Shown here: in pieces, positions 28,290 through 37,332 of the stretch
Position numbering within the stretch: position 1 is the stretch's first letter
Layout: every line of letters starts with the position of its first letter
From: Opitutales bacterium
GTDB taxonomy: Bacteria > Verrucomicrobiota > Verrucomicrobiia > Opitutales > UBA953
Direction: 5' to 3'
Assembly: GCA_017935025.1 (NCBI GenBank)
Contig: JAGBIL010000036.1
Coordinates: 1-64,000 of the forward strand
DNA: 64,000 bases
Translations under genes and position numbers: made by a program
The notes under the pieces: model-generated
Told to the model about the DNA's origin: nothing
What the model saw: the letters and a program-made list of their open reading frames with translations, nothing else
The model's database searches: none

Positions 28290-29138
28290 ATGACTTCGCC
28301 CATCGGAATTTTCGATTCCGGCTACGGCGGACTCACGATTTTTCAAAAAATCCGTGAGGCGCTTCCCGCGTATGACTTTCTTTACCTTGGCGACAACGCG
28401 CGTGCGCCTTACGGACCGCGTTCGTTTGAAGTCGTTTACGAGTTTACGCGGACAGCCGTGGCGAAACTTTTCGCCTGCGGCTGTCCGCTTGTCATTCTCG
28501 CCTGTAATACGGCATCGGCAAAAGCGTTGCGCACGCTTCAGCAGGAAGATTTACCGAAATCGGCCGATCCCGCGCGGCGCGTGCTTGGCGTGATTCGCCC
28601 GACCGTCGAGGCGGCGGACGCGCTCAGCCGGACGAAGCGCGTAGGCGTGCTCGGCACGGAAGGTACGATCGCTTCGCATTCCTACGAGTTGGAAATGGCA
28701 AAACTTTTTCCGGAGATTCGCGTGTTTTCCGAGGCTTGCCCGATGTGGGTTCCGCTCGTCGAAAACGGCGAAACGGAAACGCCCGCCGCTGATTTTTTCG
28801 TGAAACGGCATCTGGATGCGCTTTTGGCGCGAGACGCGGAAATCGATACGCTCATTCTCGGATGTACGCATTATCCGCTGTTGCTTCCCCGAATCCGCCG
28901 TTTTTTGCCGCCGCGCGTGCGCGTGTTCCCGCAGGGCGAATGCGTCGCCGCGAGTTTAAAGGACTATCTTGCGCGGCATCCGGAAATGGACGCGCGGCTT
29001 TCCCGCGGCGGGAAGGCGCGATTTCTCACGACCGAATCGGCGGAGCGTTTTTCGCGCGCCGCATCGGTTTTTCTTGGCGGGAACGCCGAAATCTCCGCCG
29101 AGCATATCGATCTGTGCGACGAATGCCTACGCGTGTGA
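28290..29138 (+). CDS. murI: Glutamate racemase
   Basis: MurI makes D-glutamate for peptidoglycan. The 282-residue protein has FDSGYGG at 8-14 with catalytic Asp9, the first catalytic cysteine Cys72 in ACNTAS and the second, Cys192, in GCTHYP with the neighbouring His. The length is normal. The start ATG lies 16 bases after the previous stop without a clear Shine-Dalgarno sequence. The next gene makes meso-diaminopimelate, so two amino acids of the peptide stem are supplied from adjacent genes. Confidence 0.95.
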   Translation: MTSPIGIFDSGYGGLTIFQKIREALPAYDFLYLGDNARAPYGPRSFEVVYEFTRTAVAKLFACGCPLVILACNTASAKALRTLQQEDLPKSADPARRVLGVIRPTVEAADALSRTKRVGVLGTEGTIASHSYELEMAKLFPEIRVFSEACPMWVPLVENGETETPAADFFVKRHLDALLARDAEIDTLILGCTHYPLLLPRIRRFLPPRVRVFPQGECVAASLKDYLARHPEMDARLSRGGKARFLTTESAERFSRAASVFLGGNAEISAEHIDLCDECLRV

Positions 29139-29141
29139 ATC

Positions 29142-29166
29142 ATTTTACATTTTTGTAAAATTTTTC
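29142..29166 (+). terminator. A/T-rich hairpin with T run after murI
   Basis: Arms ATTTTACA and TGTAAAAT with a four-base loop are followed by TTTTC. The stem lacks G+C pairs, so termination would be weak. Confidence 0.4.
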
Positions 29167-29221
29167 TTTACAATCCGTGGCTTTGAAAAGAACCTATGCG
29201 GTAGTTTTTTCAACACAAACC

Positions 29222-30211
29222 ATGCAAAAAATTAAACTCGGAATCTTGGGTTACGGAAATCTCGGTCGCGGCGTAGAGCTCGCCATCGCGCAGAATGACG
29301 ATATGGAACTCGTCGGCGTTTTCTCCCGCCGGAAACCGGAAAACGTGAAAACCGCGCTCGCGGGAACGAAGGTTTATCCGCTCGATACGATGAACGATTT
29401 TGTCGGAAAAATCGACGTGATGATTCTCTGTGGCGGAAGCGCGACGGACTTGCCGAAACAAACGCCGGAATGTATCTCCAAGTTTAACTGTATCGACAGT
29501 TTTGATACGCACGCGAAAATTCCGGAGCACTTCGCCGCCGTGGATGCCGCTGCGAAACAGGCGGGAACGGTCGGAATTATTTCCGTCGGGTGGGATCCGG
29601 GTATGTTTTCGCTGAATCGCCTTTACGGGAACGCGTTGCTTCCGCAGGGGAAGGATTACACGTTCTGGGGCAAGGGCGTCAGCCAAGGCCACTCCGACGC
29701 GATCCGCCGCGTGGAAGGCGTTGCCGACGGCAAGCAATACACCGTTCCCGTGACGGACGCGCTCGACGCCGTTCGCGCCGGAAAAAATCCCGACTTGACC
29801 ACGCGCCAAAAGCACACACGCGAATGTTTCGTCGTTGCCAAGCCCGGAGCGGACCTCGCGCGTATCGAAAACGAAATCAAAACGATGCCGAACTATTTTG
29901 CGGATTACGATACGACGGTGCATTTCATTTCGCAGGAAGAACTTGACCGAGACCACGCGGGAATCCCGCACGGCGGCTTCGTTTTGCGTAGCGGAGCGAC
30001 CGGAGTGAACGGCGAAACGGCGCACGTTATCGAATACGGGATCAAGCTCGGGTCGAATCCGGAATTTACGGCGAGCGTGCTCGTCGCTTACGCGCGCGCC
30101 GCCGCGCGCCTCGTTGCTCACGGCGGGAAGGGCGCTTACACGGTGTTTGACATTCCGCCGGCGTGGCTTTCGCCGAAATCCGGCGCCGAACTCCGCGCGG
30201 AGCTGCTCTGA
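29222..30211 (+). CDS. ddh: meso-Diaminopimelate dehydrogenase
   Basis: Ddh makes meso-diaminopimelate from tetrahydrodipicolinate in one NADPH-dependent step, bypassing the succinylase or acetylase branch. The protein (329 residues) has the nucleotide-binding start LGILGYGNLGRG, then FSRRKPENV for the NADP phosphate, LCGGSATDLP, DSFDTHAKIP, SVGWDPGMFSLNR with active-site residues, and FWGKGVSQGHSDAIRR. These blocks are specific to this family. I chose the ATG at 29222 because it starts directly at the Rossmann strand; the frame is open 45 bases further upstream but that part does not fit. A terminator follows. Confidence 0.93.
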   Translation: MQKIKLGILGYGNLGRGVELAIAQNDDMELVGVFSRRKPENVKTALAGTKVYPLDTMNDFVGKIDVMILCGGSATDLPKQTPECISKFNCIDSFDTHAKIPEHFAAVDAAAKQAGTVGIISVGWDPGMFSLNRLYGNALLPQGKDYTFWGKGVSQGHSDAIRRVEGVADGKQYTVPVTDALDAVRAGKNPDLTTRQKHTRECFVVAKPGADLARIENEIKTMPNYFADYDTTVHFISQEELDRDHAGIPHGGFVLRSGATGVNGETAHVIEYGIKLGSNPEFTASVLVAYARAAARLVAHGGKGAYTVFDIPPAWLSPKSGAELRAELL

Positions 30212-30232
30212 GATTTTACGGAGCATTTTTCT

Positions 30233-30271
30233 CACGAAAAGCGGATTCAACGTCCGCTTTTCGTGTTTTTT
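30233..30271 (+). terminator. Rho-independent terminator after ddh
   Basis: A perfect 13-base stem, CACGAAAAGCGGA with its complement at 30253-30265, encloses a seven-base loop and is followed by TTTTTT. A copy of the iterated word lies just behind it at about 30273. Confidence 0.9.
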
Positions 30272-30284
30272 ACGGGAACGAAAA

Positions 30285-30833
30285 ATGATTGTACGAGAGG
30301 CAAAAATTGAAGATGCGCCGCTGATTGCGTGGACGGTCGCGGAGGCGATCGGCACGGAAACGCTCGAACGCTACTGCGGGAGCGACGGGCTTGCCGTTTT
30401 GGAAACACTGGTGCGTGCGGAAGTTTCGCAATACAGCTTCCGAAACGCGTTGGTCGCGGAAATCGACGGCGTTCCCGCGGGCGCGATTGTCGGCTACGAC
30501 GGCGCGTTGTTGCGGGCATTGCGCCCGATTACTTTTGCGCTCATTCGCGAAAAAACGGGCAAGGTTTTGGAAATCGAAGAAGAAACGCAAGCCGGCGAGT
30601 TTTATCTCGATTCCGTCGGCGTGCGACCGGAATTTCGCGGGCGCGGTGTCGGACGGGAACTCATTTTGAAAATGTGCGAGCGCGCATTTGCCGCCGGACA
30701 CGACAAGGTCGGGCTTTTGGTCGATGCGGAAAATCCGCGTGCCGAAAAACTTTACGTCATGCTGGGTTTCGTGCGCGTTGCCGAAAAACGTTTCTGCGGG
30801 AACGCCATGCGCCATTTACAAAAATCGGCGTAG
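30285..30833 (+). CDS. GNAT-family N-acetyltransferase
   Basis: This 182-residue protein has the GNAT fold: an N-terminal IVREAKIEDA strand, the central FYLDSVGVRPEFRGRGVGREL containing the acetyl-CoA pyrophosphate loop (R/Q-x-x-G-x-G/A, here RGRGVG), and the closing ENPRAEKLYVMLGF. The substrate, a small molecule or a protein amine, cannot be read. I chose the ATG at 30285 because the upstream part of the frame crosses the ddh terminator. It is separated from ddh by that terminator and is probably its own transcript. Confidence 0.85.
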   Translation: MIVREAKIEDAPLIAWTVAEAIGTETLERYCGSDGLAVLETLVRAEVSQYSFRNALVAEIDGVPAGAIVGYDGALLRALRPITFALIREKTGKVLEIEEETQAGEFYLDSVGVRPEFRGRGVGRELILKMCERAFAAGHDKVGLLVDAENPRAEKLYVMLGFVRVAEKRFCGNAMRHLQKSA

Positions 30834-30874
30834 TCGGCGACTCTGAGTTTGTTTTACGAAATTTTCGGGAAAAC

Positions 30875-32335
30875 TTACGCCAAGAGTTTGCGCATGATTT
30901 CGTCGACTTTCGCGGGATTGGCTTTGCCGCGTGAGGCTTTCATGACCTGACCTTTGAGAACGTTGATGACTTTTTCGTTCCCGCCTTTGAACGAGGCAAC
31001 GGCATCGGCGTTTTTCGGGTCGGCAATCACGGCGGAAATCATGGCTTCGAGCTCGCCGAAATCGGAGCTTTGCGCCAAGCCTTTTTCCTTGATGATGTCG
31101 GCGGCGGATTTGCCGGAGTTCCACATTTCGGCGAAAACTTCCTTCGCCTGTTGCTTGGAAATCGTTCCCGCTTCGACGGCTTCGACGAGCCCGGCGAGCG
31201 CTTCCGGCGAAATTTTGCTGTCGGCAATCGTCGCTTCCGTTCCCGCGGCGGCGATTTCGCGCAGAATTTCGTTCACGATAAGGTTTGCCGTTTGTTGCGG
31301 AGCCTTCGGGAACGCGGCGACGGATTTTTCAAAAAAGTCGCAAAGCGCACGGTCGGGAATGAGCACCGACGTAATCGTGTACGGCAAGCCGAAATCCGCC
31401 ATGTAGCGGCGCTGGCGGTCGAAAGGTTTTTCCGGCAAATCGGCGCTGAGGCGCGCGAGCCACGCGTCGTCGATTTTCACCGGCATCAGGTCCGGGTCCG
31501 GGAAGTAGCGGTAGTCGTGCGCGTTTTCCTTCGAGCGCATCGAGTAGGTGTGTCCGGTTTCGGCGTTCCAGCCGCGCGTTTCCTGAACGATTTTTTCGCC
31601 GTTTTCGTAGGCGCGAATCTGGCGTTTGATTTCAAAATTGATACAGTTGCGCACGCCCGTGAGCGAGTTGACGTTTTTCATTTCGGTGCGCGTGCGCAGT
31701 TCGTTCGTTCCCGCCGGACGCACGGAAACGTTCGCGTCGCAGCGGAGCTGACCTTTTTCCATGTCGCAGTCGGAAAGCCCGGCGGCGTTCAAAATCATGC
31801 GAAGCGCGTTCAGAAGTGCGACGGCTTCCTCGGCGGAGTGCATATCGGGCTCGGTTACGATTTCGAGCAGCGTCGTTCCCGCGCGGTTGTAATCGACGAG
31901 CGAGGTTGTGCCGCCGTGCGTGAGTTTGCCGACATCTTCTTCCAGGTGAGCGTGATTAATGCGGATTTTTTTGTGTTCGCCCATCACGTTGCGGGAAGGA
32001 CCGGGAAGTTCGATTTCGACTTCACCGGGACCGACGATGGCTTCTTCGGCGAGCTGCGTGATTTGGTAATTTTTCGGGCTGTCCGGATAAAAATAATTTT
32101 TGCGCGACCAACGGGAAATTTTCGGCATTTTCGCGTCGATCATCAGACCGAATTTCATGGATTTTTCCACGGATTCGCGATTGAGCACGGGAAGCGCGCC
32201 CGGAAGCGCGAGCACGGTCGGGTCGATCAGCTTGTTCGGCGGTTCGCCGAACCCTGCGGGCGTTCCCGCAAAAACTTTGCTCTTGGCTTTGAGCTGAACG
32301 TGAATTTCCAAACCGATGACTGCTTCGTATTCCAT
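30875..32335 (-). CDS. gatB: Asp-tRNA(Asn)/Glu-tRNA(Gln) amidotransferase subunit B
   Basis: GatB is the tRNA-binding and kinase subunit of GatCAB, which converts misacylated Asp-tRNA or Glu-tRNA to the amides. The 486-residue protein has the GatB signature blocks: YEAVIGLEIHVQL, LPGALPVLN, KNYFYPDSPKNYQITQ, HLEEDVGK, SLVDYNRAGTTLLEIV and CDANVSV, and the C-terminal YqeY/GatB tail domain (about 330-486). The metal-site cysteines found in some GatB proteins are absent, as they are in several Gram-positive GatB sequences. gatA and gatC are not in the window. Its start lies 186 bases from the divergent pgpH-like gene. Confidence 0.95.
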   Translation of the reverse strand: MEYEAVIGLEIHVQLKAKSKVFAGTPAGFGEPPNKLIDPTVLALPGALPVLNRESVEKSMKFGLMIDAKMPKISRWSRKNYFYPDSPKNYQITQLAEEAIVGPGEVEIELPGPSRNVMGEHKKIRINHAHLEEDVGKLTHGGTTSLVDYNRAGTTLLEIVTEPDMHSAEEAVALLNALRMILNAAGLSDCDMEKGQLRCDANVSVRPAGTNELRTRTEMKNVNSLTGVRNCINFEIKRQIRAYENGEKIVQETRGWNAETGHTYSMRSKENAHDYRYFPDPDLMPVKIDDAWLARLSADLPEKPFDRQRRYMADFGLPYTITSVLIPDRALCDFFEKSVAAFPKAPQQTANLIVNEILREIAAAGTEATIADSKISPEALAGLVEAVEAGTISKQQAKEVFAEMWNSGKSAADIIKEKGLAQSSDFGELEAMISAVIADPKNADAVASFKGGNEKVINVLKGQVMKASRGKANPAKVDEIMRKLLA

Positions 32336-32521
32336 GAGAAAAAATTATTGCGGGAAACGATACGCTTTTGCCCGCGTTCCCGCAAACGATTTTATCCGTA
32401 TTCGGAAACGGCGAGCGGGTCGCTTTTCCCGTTTCGGGGAGGCGAAATAAAATTTTCGTGTTTATTTTGTGTTCATTCGCGATTCCTTTTCGCGTAGAAT
32501 CACGGTTTCAACTTTTTTAGG

Positions 32522-34897
32522 ATGCAAATTTTTCAAGTCGGACAAAAAAAGAAACTTCGGGATTCCACGCCGGAACAGCGGCGCGGCGGTATCGGGCGTT
32601 GGCTGTATTCGGCGGTCTGCGTGCTCGTGTTTGTCGTGCTCGTCGCCGTGGTTGCGTTTTGGGGGCGTCCGCCGCACACGCCGATTATTTTCAAAGGTAT
32701 GCAGCTGACGTTTCGTTTCGACGCACCGTTTGATTTTTCCTACGAGAGCGCCGTGCGCAAGCGCGCGAAAGAGGAAGAAGCGCTCTACAACGTCGTTCCC
32801 GTGTACCGCCCGGACATGGAGCAAATCAACAAAACGCTGGAAAAATATATGGCGGCGGGCGACGCCGTAGTCGAAAACTTTGACGAACTTTACAGCACGA
32901 CGGACCGAGCCGAGCGCTTGGACGCGATTCTTTCGATTTTTGATGAACTGAAAGTCTCCGACAGCGACGAAGCCTTGCACAATATATTGAACCGCTTGGC
33001 GATGGATGTTTCCCGCCTGATTGACAGTTGCGTAACTGCCGAGCGTTACAAATTGCTGACGGATGAGAGCATCCGTATTTTCAGAAACTTGGCGGAAGAC
33101 GGAATTGCTGATGAAAAAAATCGCGGCACGACGTATTCGACGTTCCTGCAACACGGCGGGTTGACGCCGACGGAATTTCGCAGAAAATTTTCGGAAGAGG
33201 TCGAAGTTTTTTGCTGGCGAAAAGTTTTTAACGGTTTTCCCGTGGAGCGGCTGACGCAGTGTGTTCCCGTAGTCGTGGATTTATTTTCGCCGCTGATGCG
33301 TCCGAACGTTGTGTTTGACGCAGAGACGACGACGAAGCAAAAAGACGCGGCCGTCGCGGCGGTCGCTCCTGTTGTGGTGCGCGTGGAAGAGGGCACGCCG
33401 CTCCTGCTTCCGGGAATGCGCGTGGATGAGGAAATCGCGGAGCGCTGGTTTGCGTATCGTTCGGCGCAGTCGGAGCACGAAACGCGGCGCCTTGGCGTGT
33501 CGATTTCGTTTTTGACGAATTTGCTCTACGTTTTCTGCGTGGTCGTCATTGCGGTTATTTATCGTAGCCTGCTGATTCCTTCCGGCGGAAAACCTTTGCG
33601 CCGCCGTCTGCTTTTCACGGGCGTGATGTCGGTCATCAATATTTTGCTGATTCGCGTGATTTTGGAACTGACGGAATCCGAAACCGCAATTCAGGCGTTC
33701 GGCTCGCTGGGCGATGCGCTGGTGTGGCTTTCGTCGCCGGCGATTGTGGCGATTTCGGTTTCGGCGATTGCGGGAGCGCCGCTGGGAATTCTTGCGTCGC
33801 TTTTTGTCGGCGCGATGGCATCGCTGATGCTCGGCGGGAACATCCAGATTCTGATGATGATTTCGGTTGCCTCGCTGATTGCGGTGAAGATTTCGCGTAA
33901 CGCGATGAAGCGTTCGACGCTGGTGCGCGCGGGTTTTTATTCCGGTTTGGCGATGGCGATCACGGCGATTTTCATCGGCTACTACGCGGAAACGTCTTGG
34001 CTTCAAGTGCTTGCGAACACGATTTCCGCGATTTTGATCGGACTTTTCTACGGCGTTGTTTCCGCCGGTGTCCTCAGTATGCTTGAAGGCGTTTTCCGCG
34101 CTCGGACGAACATTACGTTTATCGAACTTGCGGACTACAATCACCCGCTGTTGCGCAAGTTGCAACTCGTCGCCCCGGGAACGTTCCACCACTGCGTGAT
34201 GGTTTCCAACTACGCGGAGCAGGCGGCGCACGAAGTCGGCGCAAATACGGCGCTCTGCAAATGCGCGGCGCTGTTTCACGATATCGGAAAAACGTTTAAG
34301 CCCGAATATTTTACGGAAAATCAGGGCAACGACCGCAATCCGCACGATGATATCACGCCGCAAATGTCGGCGCTGATCATCAAAAGCCACGTGCGCGACG
34401 GTGCCGAGCTCGCGGCGGAATACCACTTGCCGGAACGCGTGCGCGATGTCATCGAGCAGCACCACGGAACGAGCCTCGTCGGTTACTTTTTCAAAAAAGC
34501 AAAAGATCTTGCCGTCGCCGAAGAAGGCGAGAGCGCCGTCGTCGACGAAAAACATTTCCGCTACGACGGACCGAAGCCGCGCTCGCTCGAAGCCGCCATT
34601 ATCATGATGTGCGATATCGTCGAAGCCGCTTCGCGTTCCCTGAAAAAAATCACGCCGCAAGCCGTGGAAGACCTCGTGAGCTCGCTTATCCGTGCGCGCA
34701 TTTACGACGGAGAATTTGACGAATGCTCCATCACGATGTCGCAAATTTCCGTGATTCGCGCAAGCCTCGTCAAATCCGTCCTGCACACGTTCCACCACCG
34801 CGTGGAATATCCGAAAGACGCGGGCGGCGTAACGCCTTCGGACAGCGTTCCCGCAGACAAACGCCCGAAGGTACGCGTGGTCAGAAAGGACGTTTAA
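32522..34897 (+). CDS. 7TM-HD phosphohydrolase, PgpH-like c-di-AMP phosphodiesterase
   Basis: The 791-residue membrane protein has one N-terminal membrane helix (about 27-47) and a periplasmic domain of about 290 residues. Seven membrane helices (about 335-525) and a cytoplasmic HD domain follow. The HD domain has H-C-V-M near 559, the central HD pair at 586-587 in ALFHDIGK, and EYHLPERVRDVIEQHHGT for the remaining ligands. Family members such as Listeria PgpH break down cyclic di-AMP. No diadenylate cyclase is in the window. The start ATG directly follows TTTTTTAGG, a weak binding site. ybeY follows five bases after the stop, an arrangement often seen in other bacteria (pgpH-ybeY). Confidence 0.88.
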   Translation: MQIFQVGQKKKLRDSTPEQRRGGIGRWLYSAVCVLVFVVLVAVVAFWGRPPHTPIIFKGMQLTFRFDAPFDFSYESAVRKRAKEEEALYNVVPVYRPDMEQINKTLEKYMAAGDAVVENFDELYSTTDRAERLDAILSIFDELKVSDSDEALHNILNRLAMDVSRLIDSCVTAERYKLLTDESIRIFRNLAEDGIADEKNRGTTYSTFLQHGGLTPTEFRRKFSEEVEVFCWRKVFNGFPVERLTQCVPVVVDLFSPLMRPNVVFDAETTTKQKDAAVAAVAPVVVRVEEGTPLLLPGMRVDEEIAERWFAYRSAQSEHETRRLGVSISFLTNLLYVFCVVVIAVIYRSLLIPSGGKPLRRRLLFTGVMSVINILLIRVILELTESETAIQAFGSLGDALVWLSSPAIVAISVSAIAGAPLGILASLFVGAMASLMLGGNIQILMMISVASLIAVKISRNAMKRSTLVRAGFYSGLAMAITAIFIGYYAETSWLQVLANTISAILIGLFYGVVSAGVLSMLEGVFRARTNITFIELADYNHPLLRKLQLVAPGTFHHCVMVSNYAEQAAHEVGANTALCKCAALFHDIGKTFKPEYFTENQGNDRNPHDDITPQMSALIIKSHVRDGAELAAEYHLPERVRDVIEQHHGTSLVGYFFKKAKDLAVAEEGESAVVDEKHFRYDGPKPRSLEAAIIMMCDIVEAASRSLKKITPQAVEDLVSSLIRARIYDGEFDECSITMSQISVIRASLVKSVLHTFHHRVEYPKDAGGVTPSDSVPADKRPKVRVVRKDV

Positions 34898-34902
34898 GCA
34901 CG

Positions 34903-35439
34903 ATGAGTAGCGAAACCGACGTTTTTTGCGGGCGGGAAAACTTTTCCGTCGACGAAACGGAAATTTCCGCCGTCGTCGATTGCCTGCGGGAACACGCTCC
35001 GTGGGCTTTTCCGGCGGGAACGCTTTCCGTCGCGTTTCTCGGCGATGACGAAATCTGCCGGATGCACGAGGAATTTCTCTCCGATCCGTCAAAAACCGAC
35101 GTGATCACTTTCCCGGGCGACGAGGTTTTTTCCGCGCCGCGGGAACGCGTCGAAAGCGCCGGAACGGCGGAGGATCCGGCTTCGGACGATTCCGCGTCGT
35201 CGTTTGCGGGCGAAATCTGTGTCTGCGTGGATCAGGCTCTGCGCATGGCGAAGGAACTGAATGTTGCTCCCGCCGACGAAGTCTTGCTCTATCTCGTTCA
35301 CGGTTGGCTACATCTTGCCGGGCTCGACGATATTGCGGAAAACGACCGCCAAGCCATGCGCGCGGCGGAAGCGCTCGCGCTGAATTTGCTTCGGGAAAAA
35401 AATCTCGCGCCGCTCAAAACGGCTGTTTTCCCCCGGTAA
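34903..35439 (+). CDS. ybeY: Endoribonuclease YbeY (rRNA maturation), third ligand Asp
   Basis: YbeY is a single-strand endonuclease needed for 16S rRNA 3'-end maturation and ribosome quality control. The 178-residue protein has SVAFLGDDEICRMH, then DVITFPGD, then the metal motif HGWLHLAGLDD (His133, His137, Asp143), where the usual third His is Asp, as I recall for Bacteroidota YbeY. An insertion of about 25 acidic/Ser-rich residues lies between DVITFPGD and the GEICVCVD strand, which is longer than in E. coli. The start is close to the pgpH stop, so the two genes are coupled. Confidence 0.9.
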   Translation: MSSETDVFCGRENFSVDETEISAVVDCLREHAPWAFPAGTLSVAFLGDDEICRMHEEFLSDPSKTDVITFPGDEVFSAPRERVESAGTAEDPASDDSASSFAGEICVCVDQALRMAKELNVAPADEVLLYLVHGWLHLAGLDDIAENDRQAMRAAEALALNLLREKNLAPLKTAVFPR

Positions 35440-35462
35440 AATTTTTCTTCGGGTAAGAAAAA

Positions 35463-36446
35463 ATGCACGATTTTTCAAAATATTTGGGTGAAGACGCGCT
35501 TCGCGATTCCGAGCTGAAAAAAGGCGGCGGTACGCGGCGCTTTTTCCGGGCGGATTTTCGCGGCGCTCCCGCCGTGTTTTGCTTTTACGATGACGCGAAG
35601 GAGGAAAATCGCTACTACGCCGGGCTCGCGGCATTTTTGAAGAAAATCGGCGTTCCCGCACCGGGGGTTTTGCTCGACGTTCCCGAAGAAAAACTACTCG
35701 TGATGGAAGATCTCGGCGCAACGGATCTTTGGACGCTTCGGCGGGAAAACGCGCCGGATTGCGCCTGCGCGTATCGCTCCGCGCTCGAAGGGCTCGCGCG
35801 CCTGCACGCGTGCGGCTTGGAAAATCTCGGTGCGGAAACGCCGATTATGCGTGACGGGTTTAATCTCGCTTACTACAAGTGGGAACGCGATTATTTCTTG
35901 AAAAACGCGCTCGACGAAGGTTTGCAAATTCCGCTTACTGCTCCGGAACGTGCCGCGCTCGAAGCGGAGCTCGCCGCGCTCGCCGAGGATTTGCTCGTGC
36001 TCCCGCAGCAACTCGTTCACCGCGATTGTCAGTCGCAGAATATTTTGTGGAAAAACGGAGCGGCGCATTTCATCGATTTTCAGGGAATGCGCGTCGGAAC
36101 GGGCTGGTACGACGTCGCTTCGCTTTTGCTTGATCCGTATGTCGAAATTTCCGCGCGGGAACGGCGTGCGTTGTTTGAGTTTTACTGCGAAAAAATCGGC
36201 GTTCCCGCCGATGCGTCCGCCGAGCGGAATTTTTCCCGTGCCGCCGCGCAACGCCTGATGCAAGCGCTCGGCGCGTATTTTTTCCTTTCTGCCAAAATGG
36301 GGAAGCCGCATTTTCGCGCGCACGCGCTTCCGGCATTGGAAAATCTTGTTTCCGTTTCTGCGGAAACGCTTCCGCAACTTCACGCTCTCGCCGAAAAAAT
36401 GCTCGCACGGGAACGCCTCTCCCAAAGTATTCTTCCTAATTCCTAA
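35463..36446 (+). CDS. Phosphotransferase of the aminoglycoside/choline kinase fold, AmgK-like
   Basis: This 327-residue kinase-fold protein has the catalytic block LVHRDCQSQNILW, with Asp as base and Asn for metal, and IDFQG for the second metal Asp. A VMEDLG hinge and GVPAPGVL near residue 65 complete the pattern of the COG3178 family. That family includes AmgK, which phosphorylates N-acetylmuramate or N-acetylglucosamine at the anomeric position in cell-wall recycling. The usual partner MurU is not adjacent, so the exact substrate is open. It follows ybeY by 23 bases. Downstream lies an AT-rich repeat of TAATTCC words (36436-36510). Confidence 0.8.
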   Translation: MHDFSKYLGEDALRDSELKKGGGTRRFFRADFRGAPAVFCFYDDAKEENRYYAGLAAFLKKIGVPAPGVLLDVPEEKLLVMEDLGATDLWTLRRENAPDCACAYRSALEGLARLHACGLENLGAETPIMRDGFNLAYYKWERDYFLKNALDEGLQIPLTAPERAALEAELAALAEDLLVLPQQLVHRDCQSQNILWKNGAAHFIDFQGMRVGTGWYDVASLLLDPYVEISARERRALFEFYCEKIGVPADASAERNFSRAAAQRLMQALGAYFFLSAKMGKPHFRAHALPALENLVSVSAETLPQLHALAEKMLARERLSQSILPNS

Positions 36447-36510
36447 TTTCTCATTTCTAATTCTTCATTCACTCATTCCTCATTTCTAATTCACAATTCT
36501 TTATTTCACA
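36436..36510. repeat. AT-rich TAATTCC/TTTCTAATT dispersed repeat, copy 1
   Basis: The spacer between the kinase gene and rph consists almost only of short words like CTAATTCC, CTAATTTC, TCATTTC and TCTAATTC. The same word family fills the spacers at 37257-37330 and 55364-55449. The last part precedes the rph start without a Shine-Dalgarno sequence. Confidence 0.7.
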
Positions 36511-36515
36511 AAATC

Positions 36516-37238
36516 ATGGTAATTCGACCCGACAACCGAGAAGCCGACCAGCTTCGCCCGATTTCCTTCCAACCCGGCATCGCTCCGCACGCCGCCGGCT
36601 CCGTGCTCGCCTGCTTCGGCAACACGCGTGTCATTTGTGCCGCGACGCTCGAAGAAAAAGTCCCCACATGGATGCGCGTGCAGGGCGTGAAGGGCGGCTG
36701 GCTTACCGCCGAATATTCGTTGCTTCCGTACTCGACGCTCGACCGCAAGGCGCGCGATATTTCCCGGGGAAAACTCGACGGGCGCACGGTGGAAATTCAG
36801 CGCCTCATCGGACGCGCGCTTCGCGCCGTTATCGATCTCGAAAAACTCGAAGGCATGACGCTCTGGATCGATTGCGACGTTCTGCAGGCGGACGGCGGCA
36901 CGCGCACGGCATCCATTTCCGGCGCTTACGTCGCCGCGAAACTCGCGATTAAAAAATTTATCGAAGCGGGCAAACTTGCCGAAGATCCGTTCACGGATTC
37001 CGTCGCCGCCATCAGCGTCGGTATGTATCAGGAAACACCGATTCTCGACCTGTGTTATGTGGAGGACAAAGACGCGGCGGTCGATGCCAACGTCGTCATG
37101 ACGGGAACGGGCCGATTCGTCGAGCTACAATCCTCGGGCGAGGAAGCGACGTTTTCTCCCGAAGAACTTGCCGCGATGATTGCTCTCGGGAAAAAAGGTA
37201 TCGGCGAAATTTCCGCCATTCAGAAGGAACTCCTTTGA
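36516..37238 (+). CDS. rph: Ribonuclease PH
   Basis: RNase PH trims the 3' ends of tRNA precursors using phosphate. The 240-residue protein has the family blocks RPISFQPG, SVLACFGNTRVICAAT, the phosphate-binding GGWLTAEYSLLPYST and DRKARDISRGKLDGRT. It also has EIQRLIGRALRA with Arg residues for phosphate, DCDVLQADGGTRTASI and the C-terminal DEDKDAAVDANVVMT-type strand (here VEDKDAAVDANVV). The length is usual. Both flanks are AT-rich dispersed repeats. Confidence 0.96.
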   Translation: MVIRPDNREADQLRPISFQPGIAPHAAGSVLACFGNTRVICAATLEEKVPTWMRVQGVKGGWLTAEYSLLPYSTLDRKARDISRGKLDGRTVEIQRLIGRALRAVIDLEKLEGMTLWIDCDVLQADGGTRTASISGAYVAAKLAIKKFIEAGKLAEDPFTDSVAAISVGMYQETPILDLCYVEDKDAAVDANVVMTGTGRFVELQSSGEEATFSPEELAAMIALGKKGIGEISAIQKELL

Positions 37239-37256
37239 TTAGCGCCAAGCATCAGG

Positions 37257-37330
37257 CATCGGGCAGCAGGCAATAAGAATCCTTTCTAATTCCTCACCCT
37301 TAATTTCTAACTTCTAATTTTTTATTCAAT
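37257..37330. repeat. AT-rich TAATTCC/TTTCTAATT dispersed repeat, copy 2
   Basis: This spacer begins with a short GGCA-rich section (CATCAGGCATCGGGCAGCAG) and then carries the words CTAATTCC, TAATTTC, CTTCTAATT, as in the spacer before rph and the one at 55364. Confidence 0.7.
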
Positions 37331-37332
37331 CT

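Noticed and set aside
31700-32335. Missing metal-site cysteines in GatB
   Set aside because: I first thought it unusual, but some Gram-positive GatB proteins also lack them, so it is not a special feature.
31070-32497. 475-codon open frame opposite gatB
   Set aside because: gatB covers it with clear family motifs, and the frame shows no motif of its own.
33281-35092. 603-codon open frame opposite the PgpH-like gene and ybeY
   Set aside because: The translation is extremely rich in Arg and His, as expected for a shadow of coding sequence on the other strand.
35299-35331. Asp in place of the third His in YbeY
   Set aside because: As far as I recall this variant is usual in Bacteroidota and related groups, so it is a lineage trait rather than a defect.
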